From: Pseudarthrobacter sp.
GTDB lineage: Bacteria > Actinomycetota > Actinomycetes > Actinomycetales > Micrococcaceae
Assembly: GCA_031178005.1 (NCBI GenBank)
Contig: JAPSJV010000022.1
Span: 1-43,283 of the forward strand
Reading direction: 5' to 3'
DNA length: 43,283 nt
Below, piece after piece: positions 8,577 through 17,540 of this stretch; position 1 is the first letter of the stretch, and each line of letters starts with the position of its first letter. The notes beneath the pieces are model-generated. The model saw only the letters and a list, made by a program, of their open reading frames with translations, searched no databases and was not told the DNA's origin. Position numbers and translations under genes: made by a program.

Positions 8577-9560
8577 ATGGTCCACATCTGGAACGATCTG
8601 TCCGAGGTCCCGGCAGACTTCGGTCCTTCCGTAGTTACTTTCGGAAATTTCGACGGCGTCCATCGCGGCCACCAGCAGGTCCTGTCCGAGCTGATCCGGA
8701 CCGCGCGGCTGAGCGGGTCCCGCTCGGTCGCTGTCACCTTTGATCCCCATCCGGCTTTCATCCACCGCCCGGAATCCGCTCCCCAATTGATCATGGGACT
8801 GGATGACAAACTCGCAGCGCTGGCCGAACTTGGCCTCGATGCCGTCCTCGTCATCAAGTATTCGCTGGACTTCGCCGGCCAGACGCCGGAAGAATTTGTG
8901 GGGCGCTACCTCGTGGACACCCTGCATGCCAGCCAGGTTGTGATCGGCCACGACGCACGGTTTGGCCGCGGCAACTCGGGGGATCTGGAAACCATGAAGG
9001 AACTGGGCCGCAAGTTCGACTTCGACGTCCAGGTCATCAGCGAATTCGGGTCCGAAGGCTACCCGCTGCATGACGACGACGGAACGGACCGCCGCTGTTC
9101 CTCCACCTGGGTAAGGGAAGCCCTGCAGGCCGGCGACGTTGCCACTGCTGCAGCTGTCCTGGGCCGGCCGCACAGGATGCGTGGCGAGGTTGTCCATGGG
9201 GCTGCCCGTGGCCGTGCCCTCGGTTTCCCCACGGCCAACCTTGCCCCCACAGCCACCGGGCTTATCCCCGCGGACGGCATTTATGCCGGTTGGCTGGTTG
9301 ACCAGGCGGGTACCCGCTGGCCGGCCGCGATTTCCGTAGGGTCCAATCCAACGTTCGACGGCGTCAGCCGGCAGGTCGAGGCGCACGTCATCGACCGTCC
9401 GGATGAGGCGGTGGAAGACTTCAACCTCTATGGCCAGACCGTGGTGGTGGAATTCGTCGAGCGCCTGCGTGGCATGGTGGCCTACACCGGCCCCGAGGCG
9501 CTGGTTGAGCAGATGAAGCTGGACGTTGTCCAGGCCCATGGCATCCTGGCGGGCCGCTGA
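8577..9560 (+). CDS. ribF: Bifunctional riboflavin kinase/FAD synthetase
   Basis: RibF phosphorylates riboflavin to FMN and adenylates FMN to FAD. The 327-residue protein has an N-terminal FAD synthetase (nucleotidyltransferase) domain with VVTFGNFDGVHRGHQ and a later SSTWVREAL. The C-terminal flavokinase domain has GRALGFPTANL, ADGIYAGW and SVGSNPTF. Length and order match the bacterial bifunctional family. The ATG at 8577 is the best family start; an in-frame ATG at 8535 would add 14 residues. The region 8396-8576 is intergenic and holds a hairpin at 8475-8505 without a T-run. No FMN riboswitch was recognised there. Confidence 0.96.
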   Translation: MVHIWNDLSEVPADFGPSVVTFGNFDGVHRGHQQVLSELIRTARLSGSRSVAVTFDPHPAFIHRPESAPQLIMGLDDKLAALAELGLDAVLVIKYSLDFAGQTPEEFVGRYLVDTLHASQVVIGHDARFGRGNSGDLETMKELGRKFDFDVQVISEFGSEGYPLHDDDGTDRRCSSTWVREALQAGDVATAAAVLGRPHRMRGEVVHGAARGRALGFPTANLAPTATGLIPADGIYAGWLVDQAGTRWPAAISVGSNPTFDGVSRQVEAHVIDRPDEAVEDFNLYGQTVVVEFVERLRGMVAYTGPEALVEQMKLDVVQAHGILAGR

Positions 9561-9594
9561 AACAGGTAGTGAGCCCGGCTCCGGAGCCGCTGTT

Positions 9595-9624
9595 TCGACA
9601 AGATTGCGGACGTGCCGGTAAACT
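9595..9624 (+). promoter_or_regulatory. Candidate rpsO promoter
   Basis: TCGACA (9595-9600), an 18-base spacer and TAAACT (9619-9624) resemble a housekeeping promoter. It would give an rpsO leader of about 135 bases. That leader contains possible stems (GCGGG with CCCGC around an internal GGCC pair) and is long enough for S15 autoregulation. Confidence 0.45.
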
Positions 9625-9764
9625 AAACGGTGGATCCGGCTGCAGTCCGTGGTGGCTGGCTCCTGTTGCGTGCGGGATCTTTGGCCCAGGCCGGAAAACC
9701 CGCGTGCACGATCCCGGCAGCGACCTGCTGATTCGGGCCACACGGCACATCTCTAGGAGTTATT

Positions 9765-10034
9765 GTGGCACTTGACGCCGCTGTAAAGCAGTCCATCATC
9801 AAGGATTTCGCAACGTCTGAGGGCGACACCGGTTCGCCCGAGGTCCAGGTTGCAGTCCTGACCCAGCGGATCAAGGATCTGACTGAGCACATGAAGGAGC
9901 ACAAGCACGACTTCCACACCCAGCGCGGTCTGCTGGCAATGGTTGGTCGCCGCAAGCGCATGCTTGGCTACCTCAAGAAGACCGACATCGAACGCTACCG
10001 TGCGCTCATCGAGCGCCTCGGCCTGCGCCGCTAG
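9765..10034 (+). CDS. rpsO: 30S ribosomal protein S15
   Basis: S15 is a primary 16S rRNA binder in the central domain of the 30S subunit and forms bridge B4. The 89-residue protein matches the family end to end, with [29 protein letters not shown] and [12 protein letters not shown], and ends IERLGLRR. The GTG start has AGGAG five bases upstream. It is followed by a strong terminator and then pnp, the same order as in many bacteria. Its long 5' leader may serve feedback control by S15, which is known in several phyla; I see no confirmed motif. Confidence 0.98.
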   Translation: MALDAAVKQSIIKDFATSEGDTGSPEVQVAVLTQRIKDLTEHMKEHKHDFHTQRGLLAMVGRRKRMLGYLKKTDIERYRALIERLGLRR

Positions 10035-10044
10035 TCGTATCGGG

Positions 10045-10080
10045 AGCGGCCCGTTCCCATCCGGAACGGGCCGCTTTCTT
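10045..10080 (+). terminator. Rho-independent terminator of rpsO
   Basis: A perfect 13-base-pair stem (10045-10057 with 10063-10075) with loop CATCC is followed by a T-rich stretch (TTCTT). It ends 11 bases after the rpsO stop. Confidence 0.92.
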
Positions 10081-10098
10081 CAAATAAAAACTCAATAG

Positions 10099-10131
10099 GA
10101 GGATCAACCGCATCACGCATTCGCGGTCCTC
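10099..10131 (+). promoter_or_regulatory. Hairpin in the pnp upstream region
   Basis: GAGG (10099-10102) plus ACCGC (10107-10111) can pair with GCGGT (10123-10127) plus CCTC (10128-10131), with a 4-base bulge and an 11-base loop. The 200 bases between the rpsO terminator and pnp carry no gene. In other bacteria pnp leaders fold into hairpins cut by RNase III and used for autoregulation; assigning that role here is inference. Confidence 0.3.
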
Positions 10132-10279
10132 GGTAGTGATCCCCGGGAACGGCTTCGTTTACTGTTGCCCCGGCCCGTGGGTCTCGATCGATGACCGGGT
10201 GCAGTGCAGGCCAGTAGACAGATGCTGACCTGGGTTGATGCGGCTGACTTCCGTGAAACAAGAAACGGAGGTGACTCTC

Positions 10280-12544
10280 TTGGAGGGTCCCGAAATCCAG
10301 TTCTCAGAAGCAGTTATTGACAATGGCCGCTTTGGCAAGCGTGTAATCCGCTTCGAAACCGGCCGCCTTGCCAAGCAGGCAGCCGGCGCAGCCATGGTGT
10401 ACATCGACGATGACACCGCACTGCTGTCCGCCACCACCGCCGGCAAGCACCCGCGTGAAGGCTTTGACTTCTTCCCGCTGACGGTCGACGTCGAAGAGCG
10501 TATGTACGCTGCCGGCCGCATCCCGGGTTCGTTCTTCCGCCGTGAAGGCCGCCCGTCCACCGAAGCCATCCTGGCTTGCCGCCTCATGGACCGCCCGCTG
10601 CGCCCCGCCTTCGTCAAGGGGCTGCGCAACGAGGTCCAGATCGTGGTAACCGTTCTGTCCATCAACCCGGACGAGCTCTACGACGTGGTGGCCATCAACG
10701 CCTCCTCCATGTCCACGCAGCTTTCCGGCCTTCCGTTCTCCGGTCCCATCGGTGGCGTCCGCGTTGCCCTGGTCGCTGATGAGACCGGCTCGCAGTGGGT
10801 TGCTTTCCCGAAGCACTCCCAGCTGGAGAACTCGGTCTTCAACATGGTTGTTGCCGGCCGCATTGCAGGCGATGACGTCGCCATCATGATGGTTGAAGCC
10901 GAAGCCACCGATAACTCCTGGAACCTCATCAAGGAACAGGGCGCCACGGCTCCCACCGAAGAGGTTGTTTCCGAGGGCCTCGAGGCTGCAAAGCCGTTCA
11001 TCAAGGCACTCTGCGACGCTCAGTCGGACCTGGCTGCCCGCGCCGCCAAGCCCACCGTCGAGTTCCCGGTCTTCCTGGACTACGAGGACGACGTTTACGC
11101 CGCCGTCGAAGCTGCTGCAGCCGACAAGCTCGCCGCTGTCTTCCAGATCGCTGACAAGACGGAGCGCAACGACGCATCGGACGCGCTCAAGGACGAGGTC
11201 ACCTCTTCCCTGGCCGCGCAGTTCGAAGGCCGCGAGAAGGAGCTGTCCGCAGCATTCCGCTCGGTCACCAAGCAGGTTGTGCGCCAGCGCATCCTGAAGG
11301 ACCAGATCCGCATCGACGGCCGTGGCCTGACGGACATCCGGCAGCTCACCGCCGAGGTTGAGGTTCTGCCCCGCGTCCACGGCTCGGCCATCTTCGAACG
11401 CGGCGAGACCCAGATCATGGGTGTCACCACGCTGAACATGCTCAAGATGGAACAGCAGATCGACTCGTTGTCGCCGGTAACGCGCAAGCGCTACATGCAC
11501 AACTACAACTTCCCGCCGTACTCCACCGGCGAGACCGGCCGCGTCGGTTCCCCGAAGCGCCGCGAAATCGGACACGGCGCGCTTGCCGAGCGTGCAATCG
11601 TTCCGGTACTGCCGTCCCGCGAGGAATTCCCGTACGCCATCCGCCAGGTGTCTGAAGCACTCAGCTCCAACGGTTCGACGTCCATGGGTTCCGTTTGCGC
11701 CTCCACCCTGTCGCTGCTGAACGCCGGTGTGCCCCTGAAGGCCGCCGTCGCCGGTATCGCCATGGGCCTGGTTTCCGACCAGGTTGACGGCCAGACCCGC
11801 TACGCAGCCCTCACCGATATCCTCGGCGCCGAAGATGCCTTCGGCGACATGGACTTCAAGGTTGCCGGTACCTCCGAGTTCGTTACGGCCATCCAGTTGG
11901 ACACCAAGCTCGACGGCATTCCCGCTTCCGTGCTGGCAGCAGCACTGAAGCAGGCCCGCGAAGCCCGCCTGCACATCCTCGAGGTCCTGAACTCGGCCAT
12001 TGACACCCCGGATGAGCTCTCCGAGTTCGCTCCGCGCGTCATCGCCGTGAAGATCCCCGTGGACAAGATCGGCGAGGTCATCGGCCCCAAGGGCAAGATG
12101 ATCAACCAGATCCAGGAAGACACCGGCGCTGACATCTCCATCGAAGATGACGGCACGGTCTACATCGGCGCCACCAACGGTCCGTCTGCAGACGCAGCAC
12201 GTTCCGCCATCAACGCCATCGCGAACCCGCAGGTTCCGGAAATCGGCGAGCGTTACCTGGGTACGGTCGTCAAGACCACCACCTTCGGTGCTTTCGTTTC
12301 GCTGACCCCGGGCAAGGACGGCCTCCTGCACATCTCCGAGCTGCGTAAGCTGGCCAACGGCAAGCGCGTGGACAACGTTGAAGACGTTGTCTCCGTGGGC
12401 CAGAAGGTCCAGGTGGAAATCACCAAGATCGACGACCGCGGAAAGCTGTCGCTGGCTCCCGTTGTTGCTGAGGAAGAAGGTGCGGCGTCCGAAACCGAGC
12501 GCGTGCACCCTTCTGACCCTGCTGAGGGCCCTGACTCCGAGTAG
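10280..12544 (+). CDS. pnp: Polyribonucleotide nucleotidyltransferase (PNPase)
   Basis: PNPase degrades RNA 3' to 5' by phosphorolysis and, in actinobacteria, can also add tails. The 754-residue protein has two RNase PH cores (the second with [17 protein letters not shown] sequence and [24 protein letters not shown]). A KH domain follows from about residue 592 ([17 protein letters not shown]) and an S1 domain from about 656 ([15 protein letters not shown] to DRGKLSL). The TTG at 10280 is chosen because GGAGG lies eight bases upstream and the family begins [11 protein letters not shown]; an ATG at 10235 lacks such support. It is the usual neighbour of rpsO. Confidence 0.97.
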   Translation: MEGPEIQFSEAVIDNGRFGKRVIRFETGRLAKQAAGAAMVYIDDDTALLSATTAGKHPREGFDFFPLTVDVEERMYAAGRIPGSFFRREGRPSTEAILACRLMDRPLRPAFVKGLRNEVQIVVTVLSINPDELYDVVAINASSMSTQLSGLPFSGPIGGVRVALVADETGSQWVAFPKHSQLENSVFNMVVAGRIAGDDVAIMMVEAEATDNSWNLIKEQGATAPTEEVVSEGLEAAKPFIKALCDAQSDLAARAAKPTVEFPVFLDYEDDVYAAVEAAAADKLAAVFQIADKTERNDASDALKDEVTSSLAAQFEGREKELSAAFRSVTKQVVRQRILKDQIRIDGRGLTDIRQLTAEVEVLPRVHGSAIFERGETQIMGVTTLNMLKMEQQIDSLSPVTRKRYMHNYNFPPYSTGETGRVGSPKRREIGHGALAERAIVPVLPSREEFPYAIRQVSEALSSNGSTSMGSVCASTLSLLNAGVPLKAAVAGIAMGLVSDQVDGQTRYAALTDILGAEDAFGDMDFKVAGTSEFVTAIQLDTKLDGIPASVLAAALKQAREARLHILEVLNSAIDTPDELSEFAPRVIAVKIPVDKIGEVIGPKGKMINQIQEDTGADISIEDDGTVYIGATNGPSADAARSAINAIANPQVPEIGERYLGTVVKTTTFGAFVSLTPGKDGLLHISELRKLANGKRVDNVEDVVSVGQKVQVEITKIDDRGKLSLAPVVAEEEGAASETERVHPSDPAEGPDSE

Positions 12545-12552
12545 TCACACCA

Positions 12553-12608
12553 GAGTGTGATCTCACACTCGAACTGGCGGGACCGGTGGAAATTCCACCG
12601 GTCCCGCC
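12553..12608 (+). terminator. Double hairpin after pnp
   Basis: GAGTGTGA/TCACACTC (12553-12560 and 12563-12570, 2-base gap) is followed by a perfect 15-base-pair stem (12576-12590 with 12594-12608, loop AAT). No T-run follows. This is probably the pnp terminator. A -10-like TACGAT at 12614-12619 for the next gene starts just after it. Confidence 0.7.
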
Positions 12609-12656
12609 GCTGTTACGATGGCAGCCAGATCCTGCTGCCGCACCTGAAAGGCCTCA

Positions 12657-14000
12657 ATGACTGTTGTACCCCTGCCCCTTGAGCAGAACGCGTCCATCGA
12701 TTCGCTCGTGCATGGATCCGACGGCGGAGCCGAGGTGCGGCGTTCCGTCCTTCCCGGCGGTGTCCGGGTCCTGACCGAAGCGATGCCCGGCCAGCGTTCG
12801 GCGACCATCGGCTTCTGGGTGGGGGTTGGTTCCAGGGACGAGGCCGACGGCCAGCATGGCTCCACCCACTTCCTTGAGCACCTGCTGTTCAAGGGAACCA
12901 AACGCCGGACAGCCCTGGAAATTGCTTCTGCCTTTGACGAGGTAGGCGGCGAATCCAATGCGGCTACGGCGAAGGAAAGCACCTGCTACTTCGCCAGGGT
13001 CCTGGATACGGACTTGCCCATGGCGATCGATGTCATTGCGGACATGATCACCGGCGCGGTCCTTGACCCCCTGGAGATGGAACAGGAACGCGGAGTCATC
13101 CTGGAAGAAATTGCCATGGACAGCGACGATCCCACGGACGTCGCCCACGAGCACTTTGTCGCCGATGTGTTGGGCGCCCACCCGCTGGGCCGCCCCATCG
13201 GCGGAACACCTGCAGCCATCAAGGCGGTGGCCCGCGATTCCGTCTGGGAACACTACCGCCGCTATTACCGTCCTGAAGAGCTGGTGGTCACTGCCGCCGG
13301 CGGCCTGGACCACGACGTCGTCTGCCGCCTCGTTGTTGATGCCCTCGAATCTGCCGGCTGGTCGCTTGAAGCCGGTGCCAAGCCGGTATCCCGCCGCTCC
13401 ACTGCGCCGGCTTCCATCACCGGAACAGCCGGGCTCAAGGTAGTGAAGCGCGCAGTGGAACAGGCCAACATCATCATGGGCTGCCCCACGATTGTGGCCA
13501 CCGACGAGCGCCGCTTTGTGATGAGTGTCCTCAACGCCGTCCTGGGGGGCGGAATGTCTTCCCGGCTGTTCCAGGAAGTGCGGGAAAAGCGCGGCCTGGT
13601 CTATTCGACCTATTCTTTCGCGTCCTCTTATGCCGATGCCGGCTACTTCGGCATGTACGCCGGCTGCACGCCGTCGAAGGTCCAGCAGGTGCTGCAGCTT
13701 TTGGGGGTGGAGCTGGACAAGCTCGCCGCCGACGGCATTACCGACGAGGAACTGCGCAAGGCCGTGGGGCAGCTTTGCGGCGGAATCGTCCTGGCCCTTG
13801 AAGACACTGGCTCGCGGATGTCCAGGCTGGGCCGCGCTGAGCTGGTATCCGGTGAATACCAGGACATCGACGAGACCCTGCGGCTGATCAAGGCGGTCAC
13901 GGCGCAGCAGGTCCAGGACCTTGCCCGCGAGCTGGCTGCTGCACCGCGGACCGTTACCGTGGTGGGACCGTTCGAGGAAAACGAGACCTTCGGCCTCTAG
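12657..14000 (+). CDS. M16 family zinc metallopeptidase (processing-peptidase-like)
   Basis: This 447-residue protein is a pitrilysin/insulinase-type endopeptidase. The inverted zinc motif H71-F-L-E74-H75 and the third ligand E151 (in ILEEI, 76 residues after H75) are intact, so it should be active. The C-terminal half has the family RRYY region and GGGMSSRLFQEVREKRGLVYS. Proteins like this follow pnp in many actinobacteria and Bacillus; the substrate is not known. AAAGG lies five bases before the ATG. Its stop overlaps the convergent lytic transglycosylase stop by two bases. A diverged, decayed copy of its 3' end lies 11 kb away at 25258-25569. Confidence 0.95.
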   Translation: MTVVPLPLEQNASIDSLVHGSDGGAEVRRSVLPGGVRVLTEAMPGQRSATIGFWVGVGSRDEADGQHGSTHFLEHLLFKGTKRRTALEIASAFDEVGGESNAATAKESTCYFARVLDTDLPMAIDVIADMITGAVLDPLEMEQERGVILEEIAMDSDDPTDVAHEHFVADVLGAHPLGRPIGGTPAAIKAVARDSVWEHYRRYYRPEELVVTAAGGLDHDVVCRLVVDALESAGWSLEAGAKPVSRRSTAPASITGTAGLKVVKRAVEQANIIMGCPTIVATDERRFVMSVLNAVLGGGMSSRLFQEVREKRGLVYSTYSFASSYADAGYFGMYAGCTPSKVQQVLQLLGVELDKLAADGITDEELRKAVGQLCGGIVLALEDTGSRMSRLGRAELVSGEYQDIDETLRLIKAVTAQQVQDLARELAAAPRTVTVVGPFEENETFGL

Positions 14001-14833
14001 CCGGGAGCGCCGCCTGTCCGGGCGTACTGTGTCGCCGCCTCCGCCACCCGCTGGTTGTATTCGGCTGAGCGGTTATAGGCAGCAATTGCGGTGATCCAGT
14101 CTGCCGGTTGTGTAAGGTCCCGGGCAGATGCGCATAGGTATTTGGCGGCGGTAAGCGCAGCGTCGTCGATCTGGTTGACCTCGGCCTGGCCGTCGCCGTT
14201 GCCGTCACTGGCATGCCCGGCCCAGGTCGAGGGGATGAACTGCATCGGCCCTACAGCACGGTCCCACTCGGGGTCGCCATCCAGCGATCCGTCGTCGGTG
14301 TCGGGAATCGTGTCCGTAGTGCTGCCGTCCAGCGCAATCCCGACAATGCGGGGGCTGACCTGGCCGTCGGACGCAAGCTGTGCTCCGTTGATGCTCCCGT
14401 GTCCTGATTCCACCAGGCCGATGGCAGCCAGCGTATTCCACCCCAGCCCACAGGACGGCTGGTCACCCCGGATTGCCATGGCGGCCCCAGCATAGGCGGC
14501 GAGCGCCCGATCGGGGATCCCGGTGGCCTCTGCGGTGCGAGCCACCCAACCGGGATCGGCGAGTCCGGATACAGCCGGGACCGGGGTGTTGGCGTCTGGT
14601 CCCGGGGCTGCCGCAGGGATCGTGGCAGACGATCCTTGGCTCCCGGATTGCGGCCCAGCACCGCTCGCGGCGGAAGGGGCGGCAGCGCGGGCGCTCGAAT
14701 CTGCGCCGGTGCCGATGTACGCCGCCGCAGCCAGGCAACCGGCGCCGAGGATGGCCATCAGGACGATGAGCGAGGGCAGCCACCACCGGGCCTTGGGTTG
14801 TCCTGCGCGGGGGACAGGGCGCGAACCGGTCAT
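13997..14833 (-). CDS. Membrane-anchored lytic transglycosylase
   Basis: The 278-residue protein has an N-terminal membrane segment (WWLPSLIVLMAILGAGCLAAAAY, about residues 17-40), an Ala/Ser/Gly-rich linker and a C-terminal SLT/MltB-like domain. The expected catalytic glutamate is E142 in IGLVESGHGS, followed by AVGPMQFIPSTWAGHASDGNGDG and ITAIAAYNRS, all typical of the actinobacterial family that cleaves peptidoglycan to anhydro products. The ATG at 14833 overlaps the permease stop in an ATGA, so it is translationally coupled to the metal ABC transporter. This suggests it opens the wall for the large surface proteins of the same operon (inference). Its stop codon overlaps that of the M16 gene. 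Confidence 0.88.
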   Translation of the reverse strand: MTGSRPVPRAGQPKARWWLPSLIVLMAILGAGCLAAAAYIGTGADSSARAAAPSAASGAGPQSGSQGSSATIPAAAPGPDANTPVPAVSGLADPGWVARTAEATGIPDRALAAYAGAAMAIRGDQPSCGLGWNTLAAIGLVESGHGSINGAQLASDGQVSPRIVGIALDGSTTDTIPDTDDGSLDGDPEWDRAVGPMQFIPSTWAGHASDGNGDGQAEVNQIDDAALTAAKYLCASARDLTQPADWITAIAAYNRSAEYNQRVAEAATQYARTGGAPG

Positions 14834-15744
14834 TGGCGGGCCTCCAGCATCGGGCTGGTTGGAGATGCCTGCACAGCCGGCTGCTCCGTCCCAGTACTAC
14901 GACGGGCTTTGGCGATCAGACCTTGCCGGGGTGCAAAGAACCAGGCCAGAAGGAAGGCAACCGTCAGCGTGAGGACGATGATTCCACCCGTGGGCAGGTC
15001 AAAGGACCAGGACAGGTAAAGGCCCAACAAGGCGGAAACGGCTCCGATGACCGGGGCCAGGAACATCATGGCGCCCAGCCGGTCCGTCAGGAGCCTTGCC
15101 GTGGCGGCCGGGGTTATGAGCAGTGCCAGGACGAGGATGTTACCGATCGTCTGGACCGAGATCACCACGGCGAGAGTTACCAGTACGTAAAGAACCAGGT
15201 CCAGCACGAACACGTTGATGCCCAAGGCCCGGGCGCTTTCCCGGTCCAGGCTGATGCTGACGAATTCCTTGTGCAGCAGGAAGATCGTAGCCAGCACCAG
15301 CATTCCCGTGATGCCAACTACGTAGAGGTCCGAATCCGGGATTCCCGTGATGGAACCGAACAGGAACTGCTGGAGGGAGCCGGCGTAGCCCGGAGCCTGG
15401 GAGATGATGACGATCCCCAAGGCGAAGGCGGCGACGAAGAACACGCCGATCACCGTGTCTTCCTTGAGCCGCCGGTTCTGTGCAAAGACAGCTATGAGGA
15501 TCGCGGTGATGATCCCGGCAATTGTGCCGCCGAGGACCAGGTTGCCGCCCACTACGAACGCCACAGCCAGGCCGGGGAACACCGCATGGGCTACTGTGTC
15601 ACCGATGAAGGCCATTCCGCGCAGCACCATGTAGCAGCCCACCACACCGCAAACGATGGAGGACATCACTGCCACCGCCAGGGCCTTGGGCAGGAATGAC
15701 AGGCTGGGATTCAGCAGGTCGGCAAAAAATTCGAAGAGTGACAT
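14830..15744 (-). CDS. Metal ABC transporter permease, anchored-repeat type
   Basis: The 304-residue protein belongs to the ABC-3 (ZnuB/MntB) permease family, moving zinc or manganese through the membrane. Hydrophobic segments fill residues 15-270; family sequences include CYMVLRGMAFIGDTVAHAVFPG, ALGINVFVLD and GNILVLALLITPAATARLLTDR. The cytoplasmic tail is hydrophilic. It starts six bases after the ATPase stop and its own stop overlaps the lytic transglycosylase start. Together with the neighbours it matches the actinobacterial 'anchored repeat-type ABC transporter' set described in TIGRFAMs. The metal is not readable from the permease alone. Confidence 0.93.
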   Translation of the reverse strand: MSLFEFFADLLNPSLSFLPKALAVAVMSSIVCGVVGCYMVLRGMAFIGDTVAHAVFPGLAVAFVVGGNLVLGGTIAGIITAILIAVFAQNRRLKEDTVIGVFFVAAFALGIVIISQAPGYAGSLQQFLFGSITGIPDSDLYVVGITGMLVLATIFLLHKEFVSISLDRESARALGINVFVLDLVLYVLVTLAVVISVQTIGNILVLALLITPAATARLLTDRLGAMMFLAPVIGAVSALLGLYLSWSFDLPTGGIIVLTLTVAFLLAWFFAPRQGLIAKARRSTGTEQPAVQASPTSPMLEARQ

Positions 15745-15750
15745 TTCCGG

Positions 15751-16515
15751 TTACCGTACTTTCAGGATTCGGAGCATGGTGCTTTCGGCGCCAACACCGA
15801 AGGTCGCCATCCACGCGGCAGTGTCGGCTGCGATTTCCGATGACGGGCCGCTGGCTATGACGGTCCGGTTCAGCAGTGCGATCCTGTCGCAGGTAAAGAG
15901 GGCGCTGGCGAGGTCATGGGTTGTCATCAGCACTGCCCGGCCCTCATGCGCGAGATCCGTGAAGAGTTCAGTGAGCAGCTCCTGCGCGGGCATGTCCAGG
16001 CCGGTGAACGGTTCATCGAGTAGGAGGACTGATGGCTGGAGTGCCAACGCACGGGCCACCAGCACCCGTTGGCGTTGACCCCCTGAGAGTTGCCCAACCG
16101 GGCGGTCGGCCAGATCGGACATACGCACGCGTTCCAGGGCGTCGGCCACGGCGTGCCAGTCGGCTTCGTTGGGCCGCTTGAACAGTCCCAGGCGGCCCGT
16201 GAGGCCGGTCATGACAACGTTGGATACGGAGATTGGAAAGTCCCAGGCGAATTCGTGGCGCTGCGGTACGTAGCCAATCGGCGTTCGACCCGGGCGGGAA
16301 TCCTTGCCGCTCACCTGGACCCGGCCGCCGGCCGGACGGAGCAACCCAAGAATGGTACGCAACAGGGTGGTCTTGCCTGCGCCGTTGGGCCCAATCAGGC
16401 CCACCAGTTCGCCGCGGTCCACACGGAGATTGGCGTGTTCCAGAACCAGGCGGCCGCTGAGTTCAACAGAAACGTCGGCCACGTTCAGCAGCGGCGTCTC
16501 GACAGTGATCGTCAT
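15751..16515 (-). CDS. Metal ABC transporter ATP-binding protein, anchored-repeat type
   Basis: The 254-residue ATPase powers the adjacent permease. It carries Walker A GPNGAGKTT, Q-loop GYVPQRHEFAWDFP, signature LSGGQRQR, Walker B VLLLDEPF and the H-loop TTHD. The sequence class is that of ZnuC/MntB-like importers. The ATG at 16515 overlaps the upstream gene's TGA (ATGA), which fixes the start; a longer frame upstream lies inside the previous gene. It lies between the anchored surface protein and the permease. Confidence 0.94.
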   Translation of the reverse strand: MTITVETPLLNVADVSVELSGRLVLEHANLRVDRGELVGLIGPNGAGKTTLLRTILGLLRPAGGRVQVSGKDSRPGRTPIGYVPQRHEFAWDFPISVSNVVMTGLTGRLGLFKRPNEADWHAVADALERVRMSDLADRPVGQLSGGQRQRVLVARALALQPSVLLLDEPFTGLDMPAQELLTELFTDLAHEGRAVLMTTHDLASALFTCDRIALLNRTVIASGPSSEIAADTAAWMATFGVGAESTMLRILKVR

Positions 16516-17540
16516 TGGTCCGTCCCGTTCGCGGAGGGAGCCGTCCCGGCAGCGGGGGACCGGTTGCCCAGCACCCGGCGCCGGGTTCGGCTGCCGCGCA
16601 CCAACACAATGCTGAACGCGATGATCAAACCGGCTCCCACCAGCCCTATCAGTCCCATCAGGACCGGTACCAAGGGGTCGGTGCCCTGTGCAAAAGGTTG
16701 CGCGCTGGATTGTGTGGCCGCCTGTGGTGCGGAGGTTTCCGAAGCCCAGGGGGATCCCTGCCATGTCGCGGCAAAAGCGTCCGCTGGTGCGGTATCCGAT
16801 CCGACGGCGAAGCGAAGCACCTGGGTGTCGGAGACGGTGGATCCGTCAATCAGTTGTGCCGAGGACTTCAGCTGGACCAGGTAGACGCCGGGCTGGGTAA
16901 ACACCCAGTTGGCGTGCGTGTGCGTGTTGATGTCCACCCATGCCGGTTGTTCACCTGCGTTTCGGGAATCGTAGAGCACCTGAGGCTCGCTGAAGGAACC
17001 GGATTGGAGGTAGGCGGTGAGCTCGCCGGGCCCTTCGACACCCGTCAGGGACAGCGTCATGCCGCGATCGATGGTCCTGAGGACCTCAGGGTCCTGGGTG
17101 TTCCAACCCAGCCATACGACGTCGGGGTTTTGTGTTTGCGGGATCACCCACACGGGGGAGCCGGGCTGGGCTCCAAGAAAGGAATAGGCGGGATCATCCG
17201 GAACCACCAGTTTGGATTCGTCGAAGACGTGCAGCACGGTTTCCGCTGGATAGCGCCACACGCTGGCGGCGTTGGCGTCAGCCTTGGCCACGTCATCGTG
17301 GATCAGGAACTTCCAGGCGCCGTCGTCGTACTTGGGACCCAGATCCACGTGGCCGGCGTCCAGCACTCGTTCGCCGTGGATGATTGCCAGCTCGTCAAGG
17401 GACTGGTCCAAGGCGGGATCGTCGTTCTCCACTGCGTAGGCGGGAGATGGTGCGGCGACGGCGGCCAGTGCCAGTAGTCCGGTCAGCAGGAGCCGGGTGG
17501 CGCGGCTGACCGTGGGAGTGGGTCGGACAGGGTGATTCAT
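16512..17540 (-). CDS. Choice-of-anchor M domain surface protein (single repeat)
   Basis: The 342-residue protein has a signal peptide (LLLTGLLALAAVAAPSPAYA, cleavage near residue 37). One choice-of-anchor M / actinobacterial surface-anchored repeat follows (about 50-245), starting VLDAGHVDLGPKYDDG and containing the diagnostic HTHANWVFTQPGVYLV with H207, H209 and W212. A C-terminal membrane helix (VPVLMGLIGLVGAGLIIAFSIVLV) with a basic RTRRR stop-transfer ends the anchor. No LPXTG sorting signal is seen. It should sit outside the membrane near the transporter. Both ends overlap neighbours in ATGA junctions. The role (metal capture or wall docking) is unproven. Confidence 0.85.
   Translation of the reverse strand: MNHPVRPTPTVSRATRLLLTGLLALAAVAAPSPAYAVENDDPALDQSLDELAIIHGERVLDAGHVDLGPKYDDGAWKFLIHDDVAKADANAASVWRYPAETVLHVFDESKLVVPDDPAYSFLGAQPGSPVWVIPQTQNPDVVWLGWNTQDPEVLRTIDRGMTLSLTGVEGPGELTAYLQSGSFSEPQVLYDSRNAGEQPAWVDINTHTHANWVFTQPGVYLVQLKSSAQLIDGSTVSDTQVLRFAVGSDTAPADAFAATWQGSPWASETSAPQAATQSSAQPFAQGTDPLVPVLMGLIGLVGAGLIIAFSIVLVRGSRTRRRVLGNRSPAAGTAPSANGTDQ

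Noticed and set aside
10304..12508. 734-codon open frame antisense to pnp
   Set aside because: It mirrors pnp codon by codon, with no ribosome binding site and no recognisable domain.
12553..12570. TGTGA-TCACA palindrome as a CRP-type site
   Set aside because: The half-sites are only two bases apart instead of six, and it lies between a stop codon and a hairpin. A terminator or processing hairpin is more likely.
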